DNA of 64,000 nt from Kribbella italica (lineage in GTDB: Bacteria > Actinomycetota > Actinomycetes > Propionibacteriales > Kribbellaceae). Positions 52,160-60,537 of the stretch are shown here, piece after piece; position 1 is the stretch's first letter, and each line of letters begins with the position of its first letter. The DNA lies in NCBI RefSeq assembly GCF_014205135.1, contig NZ_JACHMY010000001.1:620001-684000 (forward strand). The letters run 5' to 3'. The translations under genes and the position numbers were made by a program. A model generated the notes under the pieces. That model saw only the letters and a list, made by a program, of their open reading frames with translations, searched no databases and was not told the origin of the DNA.

Positions 52160-53617
52160 ATGAGTGACCAACTGGAACGCGACGCCGCCGGCGCCCTGAT
52201 CGTCGGCTTCACCGGTACCACCGCCCCCGACGACCTGCGCCGAGCGATCGCGAACGGCCTCGGCGCGGTGATCCTGTTCACCCGCAACGTCGTCGACGCC
52301 GACCAGGTGTCCGCCCTGACCACCGCGCTGCGCGCCGAGCGGCCGGACCTGCTGATCGCGATCGACCACGAGGGCGGCGAGTTCAGCCACCTCGCTCCGG
52401 CGAACCCCTGGCCGCTGTCCTCGCCGCGTGCGCTCGGCGAGCTCGACGACACCGACCTGACCCGCGCCGCGGCCCGCGACGCCGCCGCGACCCTGGCCCT
52501 GCTCGGGATCGACGTGATGCTCGCGCCGTCGGTCGACGTCAACAGCAACCCGGCCAACCCGATCATCTCGACCCGCTCGTTCGGTACGACGGCCGGCGTG
52601 GTCTCCCGCCACGGCGTCGCCTTCGTCCAGGGCGTGCGCGACGCCGGCATCGCCGCCTGCCCGAAACACTTCCCGGGCCACGGCGACGTCGCCGTCGACT
52701 CCCACCTCGCGCTGCCGCGCGTCGACCGGTCGATCGAGCAGGTCACCGCCGTCGAGCTCGCGCCGTTCCAGGCGACCATCGAGGCCGGCGCGGACCTGAT
52801 CATGAGCGCCCACATCGTCTTCTCCGCGTACGACGACCAGCCGGCCACGCTGTCGCGCCGGATCCTGCAGGGCCTGCTGCGCGACGAGCTCGGCTTCACC
52901 GGCGTGATCACCACCGACGCGCTCGAGATGCAGGCGATCACCAGCACCCGGTCGATCGAGCAGGCCGCGGTCGAGTCGATCCGGGCCGGCGCGGACCTGG
53001 CGATGATCGCGATCGGCGAGGCCGACCCGCGGGCGCTGACCGCCGAGATCGTCGGTGCCGTCGGCAACGGAACGCTCGACGCGTCCCGCGTCACCGAGGC
53101 TGCTCAAAGGGTTCGTGATCTCGCCGCCGACCTGGCGGCCCGGACCCGCATGCCCGGCCTCGACGGCGCGCCGACCCGCGAGGTCGCGGCGCGGACGGTG
53201 ACCGGCCAGGAGATCCCGGCGCTCGGCGGTTCGCCGTACGTGGTGGATCTGACGCAGGGGCTGCACCCGGCGTGGAACCCGTACTTCAGCGGCCTGCCCG
53301 AGGTGTTCGCGCGGATCGCGCCGGGATCGGCCGGGGTCGTGCTGCGCGCGGCGGACGCCGAGGCGCTCGGCGAGGCCCAGGCGGCGGCGATCGGCCGGCC
53401 GCTGGTGGTCGCCGTACAGGACGCGGTGCGGACGCCGTGGATGCGGTCCGCGCTCCAGCACTTGATCGAGAGTCACGAGGGCGACGTGTTCGTGCTCTGC
53501 ACGGGGATCCCGGAGGATCGCGCGCTGGTGCCGGCGAACGTGCCGACGGCGGTCACGTACGGGCGGAACCTGGTGGTTCTGGAGGCGGTGACGCAGGTCC
53601 TGACCCGGCTGCCTTGA
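52160..53617 (+). CDS. Glycoside hydrolase family 3, beta-N-acetylhexosaminidase (NagZ-like)
   Basis: The 485-residue protein starts at ATG 52160 (MSDQLERDAAG); the frame runs back to 52046. Core GH3 motifs are AIDHEGGEFSHL, PSVDVNSNPANPIISTRSFG, the NagZ His/Asp loop KHFPGHGDVAVDSHLALP, and the nucleophile D253 in GVITTDALEMQAI. NagZ-type enzymes remove GlcNAc from muropeptides or chitin-derived sugars. The C-terminal 130 residues (from about 355) are extra to the TIM barrel and resemble the alpha/beta sandwich of two-domain GH3 enzymes. There is no signal peptide, so it acts in the cytoplasm. It precedes the GH29 gene by 56 nt with an operator-like site between. Confidence 0.88.
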   Translation: MSDQLERDAAGALIVGFTGTTAPDDLRRAIANGLGAVILFTRNVVDADQVSALTTALRAERPDLLIAIDHEGGEFSHLAPANPWPLSSPRALGELDDTDLTRAAARDAAATLALLGIDVMLAPSVDVNSNPANPIISTRSFGTTAGVVSRHGVAFVQGVRDAGIAACPKHFPGHGDVAVDSHLALPRVDRSIEQVTAVELAPFQATIEAGADLIMSAHIVFSAYDDQPATLSRRILQGLLRDELGFTGVITTDALEMQAITSTRSIEQAAVESIRAGADLAMIAIGEADPRALTAEIVGAVGNGTLDASRVTEAAQRVRDLAADLAARTRMPGLDGAPTREVAARTVTGQEIPALGGSPYVVDLTQGLHPAWNPYFSGLPEVFARIAPGSAGVVLRAADAEALGEAQAAAIGRPLVVAVQDAVRTPWMRSALQHLIESHEGDVFVLCTGIPEDRALVPANVPTAVTYGRNLVVLEAVTQVLTRLP

Positions 53618-53629
53618 ATCACTGAGGCG

Positions 53630-53647
53630 TAGGATCCTATATCCTAT
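53630..53647 (+). promoter_or_regulatory. Operator-like TAGGATCCTAT followed by ATCCTAT upstream of GH29
   Basis: TAGGATCCTA (53630-53639) is a perfect palindrome, and the half ATCCTAT is directly repeated (53634-53640, 53641-53647). It lies 27-44 nt before the fucosidase start. Such sites are used by GntR-type repressors, but that is inference; the only nearby regulator is the ROK protein at 54945. Confidence 0.55.
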
Positions 53648-53673
53648 CGCTGACCCGACCTGAGGAGTCCGCG

Positions 53674-54948
53674 ATGGCGATCCAGCCCTGGTTCGAGCAG
53701 GCCAAGCTCGGCATCTTCCTGCACTACGGCATCTACGCGGTGAACGGGATCGCCGAGTCCTGGTCGTTCTTCACCGGCGAGATCAGCCACGAGGACTACC
53801 TGAAGCAGCTCGACGGCTTCACCGCGTCGAAGTTCGACGCGGAGGCGTGGGCCGGGCTGTTCGAGGCGGCCGGTGCGCGGTACGCCGTCCTGACGTCGAA
53901 GCACCATGACGGCGTCGCGCTCTACGACACCGCGGCGAACGACCTGTCGACGGTGAAAGCGACGCCGGCGCGGCGCGACATCGTCAGCGAGTACGTCGAC
54001 GCGCTGCGCGCGCACGGGCTGCGCGTGGGGCTCTACTTCAGCCATCTCGACTGGACGCACCCGGACTACGCGTCGGTGCGCCCGGCCGGGATGCCGGCCG
54101 ACGAGCGCGGCAATCCGTACGCCGTACCGGCTGCTGGTGAGGAGGACCCCGCGGCGTGGGAGCGGTTCCTCACGTTCCACCGGACGCAGCTGACGGAGAT
54201 CATGGACCGGTTCGCGCCGGATCTGCTGTGGTTCGACGGGGACTGGGAGCGCGATCCGGAGCAGTGGCGGATGGACGAGGTGCGCGACCTGATCGTCGCG
54301 AAGCTGCCGGAGACGGTGGTGAACGGGCGGATGCGCGGCGGGTTCGGCGACTACGCGACGCCGGAGCAGGGCGTACCGATCGTGCCGCCGGCCGGGCCGT
54401 GGGAGCTGTGCGTCACGATCAACGATTCGTGGGGCTTCCAGCACGACGACCATCACTACAAGTCGGTGCGGCAGCTGATCCGGCTGTTCGCGGAGACGAT
54501 CGGCGGGGGCGGCAACCTGCTGCTCGACGTCGGTCCGCGCGAGGACGGCAGCATCCCCGAGGAGCAGGTGTCCCGCTTGCGGGAGCTGGGGGACTGGATC
54601 CGGCGTCACGAACGCGCCGTCTTCGGCACCACTCGGGGCCTGCCCAACGGCGCCTTCTACGGCGCGTCCACGGTCTCGGCCGATCGGCGCAAGGTCTACC
54701 TGTTCGCCTTCGACCGGCCGAACGAGTACTTCGTCGTCCGCGGCCTCCGCAACAAGGTGCTCAAGGCAACGATCGTGGGCTCGGACGTGGAGCTGCGGAT
54801 CGATCGCCAGGGCGGCGGGATCGAGGGCGCCGCGGGGTGGACGTATCTGTACGTCGACTCGGATACCGCACTGGATCGCGACTGTACGGTCGTCGAGCTC
54901 GAGCTGGAAGGCGAGCTGGATCTGGCCGAGCATCACACCAGAGACTAG
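53674..54948 (+). CDS. Alpha-L-fucosidase, glycoside hydrolase family 29
   Basis: The 424-residue enzyme starts at ATG 53674 behind TGAGGAG. GH29 landmarks are WFEQAKLGIFLHYGIYAV at the start, YAVLTSKHHDGVALYDT, the nucleophile D188 in PDLLWFDGDWE, and WELCVTINDSWGF. The domain ends near residue 330 and a beta-sandwich follows. There is no signal peptide, so it acts on imported fucosylated oligosaccharides. Its stop codon overlaps the stop of the convergent ROK regulator within a shared CTAG. Confidence 0.93.
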   Translation: MAIQPWFEQAKLGIFLHYGIYAVNGIAESWSFFTGEISHEDYLKQLDGFTASKFDAEAWAGLFEAAGARYAVLTSKHHDGVALYDTAANDLSTVKATPARRDIVSEYVDALRAHGLRVGLYFSHLDWTHPDYASVRPAGMPADERGNPYAVPAAGEEDPAAWERFLTFHRTQLTEIMDRFAPDLLWFDGDWERDPEQWRMDEVRDLIVAKLPETVVNGRMRGGFGDYATPEQGVPIVPPAGPWELCVTINDSWGFQHDDHHYKSVRQLIRLFAETIGGGGNLLLDVGPREDGSIPEEQVSRLRELGDWIRRHERAVFGTTRGLPNGAFYGASTVSADRRKVYLFAFDRPNEYFVVRGLRNKVLKATIVGSDVELRIDRQGGGIEGAAGWTYLYVDSDTALDRDCTVVELELEGELDLAEHHTRD

Positions 54949-56147
54949 AAACGGCGAGCGGTGAGGGTCAGGTCCAGCGCGTTCTGCTCGACGTAGTTCA
55001 GCGCGTGCCGGACCGCACCCACGGACACGATCGTGTCGCCGAGCGATGACACCGCGACCTTCGGCGGCGTACTGGTGAAGGTCGCCAGCAGCTCCTCGAT
55101 CGACGGCAGCAAGGCCTTCGCCGCCTCCGCGACCGCACCGCCGATCACCACCAGCTCGGGATTGAACAGGATCCCCAGCGTCGCCACGACCCGCGCCGTC
55201 CGCTGCCCGACAACGTCCAGTACGTCGATCGCCACCTGATCGCCCTGCGCCGCGGCCGCGAACACCATCTCCGCCGTCACCGGCTCACCGCCCGCGAGCT
55301 CCCGCAGTACGGTCTGCACCGCCGGGTCCGCGATCGCCGCCGCTCCACCCTCCCGCGCGATCCGCGCGATCCCGTGCGTGTCGCCGACTCCCTCGACGAG
55401 CTTGAGATACACCATCTCGCCGGCCCCGCCGCGACTCCCGTGCAGCAGCCGCCCCGAGTCCATCAGGCCCGACCCGAACCGCTCACCGGCCAGCAGTACG
55501 ACGAGGTCGTCGACCCCCTGCGCCTCACCGCGCCAGTGCTCGCCGAGCACGGCCAGATTCGCGTCGTTCTCCAGCAAGGCCGGCCAGCCGTGCAGCTTCG
55601 ACAACCGCGCGGTCAGCCCGGCGTCGAACCGCCGCCAGAACTCGTCGTCGGCCAGGATGCTCCCGCTCCGGTCGACCGGCGCCGCGACGCCGACACCGGC
55701 CGCGATCACCTCGTCGTCGGTCACCTCCGCGGCCAGCATCGCGTCGACCACGGCCTCGTCGACCAGGTCGGTCCGCTCGCCCGGCTCCTTCACCGCGGCG
55801 AACGAACGCCCCGCCTTGGCCAGCGTCTCGCCGCGCAGGTTGGCCACCACGACGGTCGTCTTCGCCGCACCGACGTCGATACCCAGCACGAACCCGGCGC
55901 CGCTGTTGAACTCGAACCGCCGCGACGGCCGGCCGACGCTGGTGTCGTCGCGGACCGGGTCGAGCTCGAGCACCCAGCCCATGCCGATCAGGTCGTTGCA
56001 GACCGCGTGAACGGTCGCGCGGGTGAGCCCGGTCGCCTCGATCAGGCCGGTTCCGGTCATCACTCCCGCGGTCGAGAGCACGCCGAGTAGCTTGCTCGCG
56101 TTCACCCGCCGCAGCAGCGGTGGAGTGGCCGCAGATGTCTTCGGCAT
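54945..56147 (-). CDS. ROK family transcriptional regulator
   Basis: The 400-residue regulator starts at ATG 56147 behind AGAGGGAT. Residues about 12-70 form a winged helix-turn-helix (SKLLGVLSTAGVMTGTGLIEATGLTRATVHAVCNDLIGMGWV). A ROK domain follows (GIDVGAAKTTVVVAN; LENDANLAVLGEHW; GSRGGAGEMVYLKLV). The zinc ligands of ROK kinases (CxCGxxGCxE) are absent, which is common in the repressor branch. It is divergent from the GH13 alpha-glucosidase gene and convergent with GH29, so it probably controls one or both in response to a sugar. Confidence 0.9.
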   Translation of the reverse strand: MPKTSAATPPLLRRVNASKLLGVLSTAGVMTGTGLIEATGLTRATVHAVCNDLIGMGWVLELDPVRDDTSVGRPSRRFEFNSGAGFVLGIDVGAAKTTVVVANLRGETLAKAGRSFAAVKEPGERTDLVDEAVVDAMLAAEVTDDEVIAAGVGVAAPVDRSGSILADDEFWRRFDAGLTARLSKLHGWPALLENDANLAVLGEHWRGEAQGVDDLVVLLAGERFGSGLMDSGRLLHGSRGGAGEMVYLKLVEGVGDTHGIARIAREGGAAAIADPAVQTVLRELAGGEPVTAEMVFAAAAQGDQVAIDVLDVVGQRTARVVATLGILFNPELVVIGGAVAEAAKALLPSIEELLATFTSTPPKVAVSSLGDTIVSVGAVRHALNYVEQNALDLTLTARRF

Positions 56148-56191
56148 ATCCCTCTTGACCTCCTCGCAGTACCGTGTTCACAATACTACAG

Positions 56192-56207
56192 ATTCTAAAT
56201 TTAAAGT
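56192..56207. promoter_or_regulatory. AT-rich imperfect palindrome between the ROK regulator and GH13
   Basis: ATTCTAAATTTAAAGT pairs with itself at 12 of 16 positions. It lies in the divergent promoter region (56148-56242), which is unusually AT-rich, and follows a -35-like TTGACC at 56155. It is a likely operator for the adjacent ROK regulator. Confidence 0.6.
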
Positions 56208-56242
56208 CTATATAAACCGCACACTCAGAGTGAGGCTCTGTC

Positions 56243-57877
56243 TTGACTACTCACGCGCAGGAGACGAGCGCTGCCGACTGGTGGCGGCAGGCGGTCGTCT
56301 ACCAGGTCTACCCGCGCAGCTTCGCCGACTCCGACGGTGACGGCATCGGCGACCTGCAGGGGATCATCAGCCGGGTGCCGTACCTGACGTCGCTCGGTAT
56401 CGACGCGGTCTGGCTGAGCCCGTTCTACCCCTCGGCCCTGGCCGACGGCGGGTACGACGTGGACGACTACCGCGACGTCGACCCGCGGCTCGGCACGCTC
56501 GCCGACTTCGACGAGCTGGTCGGCACGCTGCACGAGCACGGCATCAAGCTGATCGTCGACATCGTGCCGAACCACAGCTCCGACCGGCACGAGTGGTTCA
56601 AGGAGGCGCTGGCCGCGCCGAAGCACTCGCCCGAGCGCGACCGGTACATCTTCCGCGAGGGCGACGGCGACCAGCCGCCGTCGGACTGGGACTCGGTCTT
56701 CGGTGGGTCGGCGTGGGCGCAGATCCACGACGGCCAGTGGTACCTGCACCTGTTCGCCGCCGAGCAGCCCGACCTCAACTGGGACAACGACGAGGTCCGC
56801 GAGGACTTCCTGAAGACGCTGCGGTTCTGGTCCGACCGCGGGGTCGACGGGTTCCGCGTCGACGTCGCGCACGCGCTGAAGAAGGACCTGACCGAGCCGC
56901 TGCCGTCGAAGACCACGCTGCCCCGGCAGTCGGAGTCCAACGGCGTGCACCCGCTGTGGGACCGCGACGACGTGCATGACATCTACGTCGAGTGGCGCAA
57001 GGTCCTGAACGAGTACGACCCGCCGCGGTCGGCGGTCGCCGAGGCGTTCGTACCGGCCGCGCGTCGCGCGCGGTACGCGAGTGCCGCTGGGCTCGGCCAG
57101 GCGTTCAACTTCGACCTGCTGCAGGCCGACTGGGACTTCGACAGGTTCCGCCAGGTGATCAAGGAGAACCTCGCGCTGGCCGACCAGAACGGGTCGTCCT
57201 CGACGTGGGTGTTCTCCAACCACGACGTCGTCCGGCACGCCACGCGGTACGGGCTGCCCAAGGATCCTGACGGAGCCTGGCAGGACGGCAAGGCGTGGCT
57301 GCTGAGCAACGGCACCGAGCCGACCGTCGACGTCGAGCAGGGCCTGCGCCGCGCGCGGGCCGCCGTACTGCTGATGCTGGCGCTGCCCGGTTCGGCGTAC
57401 CTGTACCAAGGTGAGGAGCTCGGACTGCAGGAGGTCGGCGAGCTGCCGGCGGCGAACCTGCAGGACCCGGCGTACTTCCGTTCCAAGGGTGCCGAGAAGG
57501 GCCGCGACGGCTGCCGCGTCCCGCTGCCCTGGACCGTCGGCGGCCTGTCCTTCGGCTTCGGCTCCGGCGGCTCGCACCTGCTCCAGCCCAAGTGGTTCGG
57601 CGGGTACTCGGTCGAGGCGCAGGAGGGCGACCCCGACTCGACCCTCAGCCTGTACCGCAAGGCCCTCGCCGTACGCCGGGGCCTGCAAACCGGCGAAGGC
57701 CTCGAATGGGTCGAGGGCGTCGAGTGGGCCCTCCACTTCCGCCGCCCCGGCGGCTGGCAGTCCATCACCAACTTCGGCGCCGCCCCCATCGAACTCCCCG
57801 AAGGAGCGGTCGTCCTCTCCAGCGCCCCACTGGAAGGCGAAAAGCTCCCCGCGGACACCACGGCCTGGCTGATCTGA
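56243..57877 (+). CDS. Alpha-glucosidase, glycoside hydrolase family 13
   Basis: The 544-residue enzyme starts at TTG 56243 (GAGG 8-11 nt upstream); no ATG or GTG fits the N-terminus seen in the family (WWRQAVVYQVYPRSFADSDGDGIGDLQGI). The catalytic residues are D207 (DGFRVDVAHAL), E267 (SAVAEAFVPA) and D328 (VFSNHDVVRH). The DGD-GIGDL calcium-like motif, VDIVPNHSSDRHEWF and LYQGEELGLQEV place it with alpha-1,4- and alpha-1,6-glucosidases (subfamily 30-like). It is cytoplasmic and would split maltose-type sugars. It is divergent from the ROK regulator and is followed by a hairpin. Confidence 0.92.
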   Translation: MTTHAQETSAADWWRQAVVYQVYPRSFADSDGDGIGDLQGIISRVPYLTSLGIDAVWLSPFYPSALADGGYDVDDYRDVDPRLGTLADFDELVGTLHEHGIKLIVDIVPNHSSDRHEWFKEALAAPKHSPERDRYIFREGDGDQPPSDWDSVFGGSAWAQIHDGQWYLHLFAAEQPDLNWDNDEVREDFLKTLRFWSDRGVDGFRVDVAHALKKDLTEPLPSKTTLPRQSESNGVHPLWDRDDVHDIYVEWRKVLNEYDPPRSAVAEAFVPAARRARYASAAGLGQAFNFDLLQADWDFDRFRQVIKENLALADQNGSSSTWVFSNHDVVRHATRYGLPKDPDGAWQDGKAWLLSNGTEPTVDVEQGLRRARAAVLLMLALPGSAYLYQGEELGLQEVGELPAANLQDPAYFRSKGAEKGRDGCRVPLPWTVGGLSFGFGSGGSHLLQPKWFGGYSVEAQEGDPDSTLSLYRKALAVRRGLQTGEGLEWVEGVEWALHFRRPGGWQSITNFGAAPIELPEGAVVLSSAPLEGEKLPADTTAWLI

Positions 57878-57890
57878 AGGAGCAGCGACC

Positions 57891-57923
57891 CTCACCAGCC
57901 CATCGCTTTGGTGGGCTGGTGAG
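57891..57923 (+). terminator. Terminator after the alpha-glucosidase gene
   Basis: A perfect 12-bp stem (CTCACCAGCCCA and its complement) with a 9-nt loop lies 13 nt past the stop codon. No T tract. Confidence 0.75.
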
Positions 57924-58618
57924 CACCACCCGCCACCTCCGAGAACCGGTTCCGCGGCCCGGGCGCTCTTGTCTGCCACTCAGCTCACGTGAGCCTGCTC
58001 CGCCGGCCGGCCGTGATCCGAAGGACCGGTCGACCTCGGCCGATGGCGGTACCTCTCCTCTCCCCACCCCAACCCCTTGGGGGTGGGGAGAACTCGGTGC
58101 GGCAGCACGCATCGCCGCATCCTCGCCTCGCCCGGCGCCGGGATTGTTGCCCGCCCGCCTGCCCGGGCTGCCGAGCCGATTGCGCTGGTCTTGAAAACCG
58201 GTATGGCGTCGCCACTCGGTGGTGCGCGTCGGGTGTCGCGGTGCGCGCCCGGCGCCAGGTGAACTGCGGATGCGAGCTTGCGCGATGCGGTAGCCGGCCA
58301 GGGCGACACACCGGCGACGTGCACCACTGATCAACCCCGTCCTGTGGACCGGCCGAAGGGTGGATTGAGCGTTCGGCAGCGGACCTTGGTCAGTGGTGCA
58401 CGTCGGACGCTAGGTGTTGCGGTCGGTGCGCGTGCCGGGTGGGTGCGGTGTGGGCGGACGTGCATCACCTTCTAATCCGTCTCGATGGGCGTGTTGGCGA
58501 CGGAGTTGAGCGGAGCAGGGGCCTGGTGGTCGGGGTTAGTGAGTGGTGCAGGTCCGGGGAAGCGCTGGCCGGGGCCTGCCTGGCGGGTGGTGCGGGCAGG
58601 GTGCGGCAGGATGGGGGC
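57924..58618. other. Structured gene-free region upstream of the Nif3 gene
   Basis: About 700 nt contain no credible gene but several structures: a stem of CTCCCCACCCCAA with its complement at 58060-58090, a tRNA-Ser-like anticodon arm at 58185-58201, and a 20-nt inverted repeat at 58315/58386. I looked for the RNase P RNA core motif GAGGAAAGTCCGGGC and did not find it on either strand. Confidence 0.5.
58315..58405. other. Long inverted repeat, 20-nt arms, 51-nt spacer
   Basis: Arms CGACGTGCACCACTGATCAA (58315-58334) and TTGGTCAGTGGTGCACGTCG (58386-58405) pair at 19 of 20 positions. The spacer contains a further GCCGAA/TTCGGC stem. The fold would be a long, branched hairpin about 215 nt upstream of the Nif3 start. 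Confidence 0.75.
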
Positions 58619-59770
58619 GTGGCGACGCTTGGTGATGTGAAGGCGGTACTGGATCGGTTGTACGACCCGGCGTGGGCGGAGAGTTGGGACGCCGTGGGGT
58701 TGGTGACGGGGGATCCGGAGCAGCCGGTGGGGAAGGTGTTGTTCGCCGTCGATCCGATGCGGGCGGTGGTGGACGAGGCGATCGACGGTGGGTTCGACCT
58801 GATCGTCAGTCATCATCCGTTGCTGCTGCGGGGAGTGAACAGCGTCGCCACGACGACCCCGAAGGGGCGGGTCGTGCACGACCTGATCCGGAGTGGGACG
58901 GCGCTGATCGTCTGTCACACCAATGCGGACAACGCGAATCCTGGGGTCAGTGACGCGCTGGCCAGAGCACTCAGTCTGCAAGACACCCGGCCGCTGAAGG
59001 CGATGCCGTCCGAGGCGATGGACAAGCTGGTCGTCTACGTGCCGGTCGACGAGACGCAGGCGATGATCGACGCGCTCGCCGCGGCGGGCGCCGGGCGGAT
59101 CGGCGACTACGACCGCGCGGCCTGGTCGACCACCGGGGAAGGCACCTTCCGGCCGCAGCGCGGGGCCAACCCGACGATCGGCGAGGTCGGCGCGATCGAG
59201 GTCGTCGAGGAGTCCCGCGTCGAGATGATCCTCCCGCGCCACCGGCGGCGGGCAGTGGTCGAGGCGATGCGTTCGACGCACTCGTACGAGGAGCCCGCGT
59301 ACGACGTACTGGAGCTGGCGTCGACCCCGAGCCAGCGAGGCGGTGGCCGGATCGGGACGCTCGACGAGGCGCTGTCGCTGCGTGAGTTCGCGGCGAGAGT
59401 CGGGCGAGGACTGCCGAGGACCGAGCACGGCGTACGGGTCTCGGGTGATCTCGACCGAAGCATCAAGACCGTCGCGGTCTGTGGTGGAGCGGGCGACTCC
59501 GAGCTCGACCGGGTCCGCGCGGCCGACGTCGACGCGTACGTCACGGCCGACCTCCGGCACCACCCCGCGACCGAGGCCCGCGCGTACGCCGATGGCCCGG
59601 CGCTGGTCGACGTCGCGCACTGGGCCAGCGAGTGGCCGTGGCTGGCCGACGCCGAACGACTCCTGACCGCGGGGTTGGCAGAGCAGGGCAGTACCGTGGA
59701 CACTCACATCTCGACGCTCCGCACGGATGCCTGGGACCTTCGCCTCCAGCCCGCGGATGCTGACAACTGA
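58619..59770 (+). CDS. Nif3-like dinuclear metal centre protein (GTP cyclohydrolase 1 type 2 homologue)
   Basis: The 383-residue protein starts at GTG 58619 (VATLGDVKAVLDRLYDPAWAESWDAVGLVTGD), behind AGGATGGGGG; the longer frame to 58439 is not used. The two-metal site is shown by LIVSHHPLLLRGV, VCHTNADNANPGVSDALA and the C-terminal DLRHHPATEAR and DVAHWASEWP. It contains the mid-protein insertion domain found in the longer family members (residues about 140-240). The family is widespread, but its substrate is unsettled. It heads a gene set with the zinc-ribbon and RNase H genes, a usual actinobacterial order. Confidence 0.9.
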   Translation: MATLGDVKAVLDRLYDPAWAESWDAVGLVTGDPEQPVGKVLFAVDPMRAVVDEAIDGGFDLIVSHHPLLLRGVNSVATTTPKGRVVHDLIRSGTALIVCHTNADNANPGVSDALARALSLQDTRPLKAMPSEAMDKLVVYVPVDETQAMIDALAAAGAGRIGDYDRAAWSTTGEGTFRPQRGANPTIGEVGAIEVVEESRVEMILPRHRRRAVVEAMRSTHSYEEPAYDVLELASTPSQRGGGRIGTLDEALSLREFAARVGRGLPRTEHGVRVSGDLDRSIKTVAVCGGAGDSELDRVRAADVDAYVTADLRHHPATEARAYADGPALVDVAHWASEWPWLADAERLLTAGLAEQGSTVDTHISTLRTDAWDLRLQPADADN

Positions 59771-59793
59771 ACGCATGATCTAAGGAGCCGACC

Positions 59794-60537
59794 CTGAACG
59801 CCGAGCCCGCTGTCCAACGCCGGTTGCTGGACCTGCAGGATCTCGACCTGCAGCTGGATGTGGTCGCGACCAAGCGCAAGGCCCTGCCCGAGCACCAGGC
59901 GCTGGTCGACCTGGGGGCCGAGAAGTCGGTCGTCGACCGCGAACTGGTCGGCGCCGACACCGAGGTGTCGGATCTGCGGCGCGAGCAGAAGAAGGCCGAC
60001 AGCGACGTCGACCAGGTCCGGCAGCGCAAGAACCGCAACCAGCAGCGGATCGACTCCGGCCAGGTCACCTCGCCGAAGGACCTGGAGAACCTGCAGCACG
60101 AGATCGGTTCGCTCGACCGCCGGATCTCCGACCTGGAGGACGCCGAGCTCGAGGTGATGGAGAAGCTCGAGGCGGCCGAGGTCGTCCAGGCGGAGCTGCA
60201 GGGCCGGGCCGAGGCGTTCGCCGGCCGTCAGGCCGAGCTGGAGGGCACGCGCGACGCCGCGCTCAAGGAGCTCGACGAGCAGCGCGCGACGCTGGGCGAC
60301 CAGCGGTCGACCGTCGCCGCCGAACTGCCCGACGACCTCGTCACGACGTACCAGAAGCTGCGCGAGCGCAACGGCGGGATCGGCGCCGCGCCGCTGGTCG
60401 GCAAGCGCTGCATGGGCTGCCGGATGGAGCTGGCGCCGTCGGACCTGAGCAAGCTCAAGGCGGCCGCGGCGGACGTCGTACAGCGCTGCGAGGAGTGCGG
60501 CCGGATCCTGGTTCGGACGGCGGAGAGCGCGGTATGA
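59794..60537 (+). CDS. Zinc-ribbon coiled-coil protein (C4-type), probable CTG start
   Basis: The 247-residue protein is mostly a coiled coil (residues about 15-170, heptad-rich Leu/Glu/Lys) ending in a zinc ribbon: CMGCRMELAPSDLSKLKAAAADVVQRCEECGRILV. No ATG or GTG lies at the expected N-terminus. CTG 59794 has AAGGAG 8-13 nt upstream and gives NAEPAVQRRLLDLQDLDLQLD, the usual family start; TTG 59824 is the fallback but has no ribosome site and would cut the family start. The protein is always next to Nif3 and RNase H genes and may be a nucleic-acid-associated adaptor. Its stop overlaps the next start (ATGA). Confidence 0.88.
   Translation: MNAEPAVQRRLLDLQDLDLQLDVVATKRKALPEHQALVDLGAEKSVVDRELVGADTEVSDLRREQKKADSDVDQVRQRKNRNQQRIDSGQVTSPKDLENLQHEIGSLDRRISDLEDAELEVMEKLEAAEVVQAELQGRAEAFAGRQAELEGTRDAALKELDEQRATLGDQRSTVAAELPDDLVTTYQKLRERNGGIGAAPLVGKRCMGCRMELAPSDLSKLKAAAADVVQRCEECGRILVRTAESAV

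Noticed and set aside
57924-58618. RNase P RNA gene upstream of the Nif3/RNase H set
   Set aside because: I considered this from gene-order habits in actinobacteria, but the conserved GAGGAAAGTCCGGGC core is absent on both strands.
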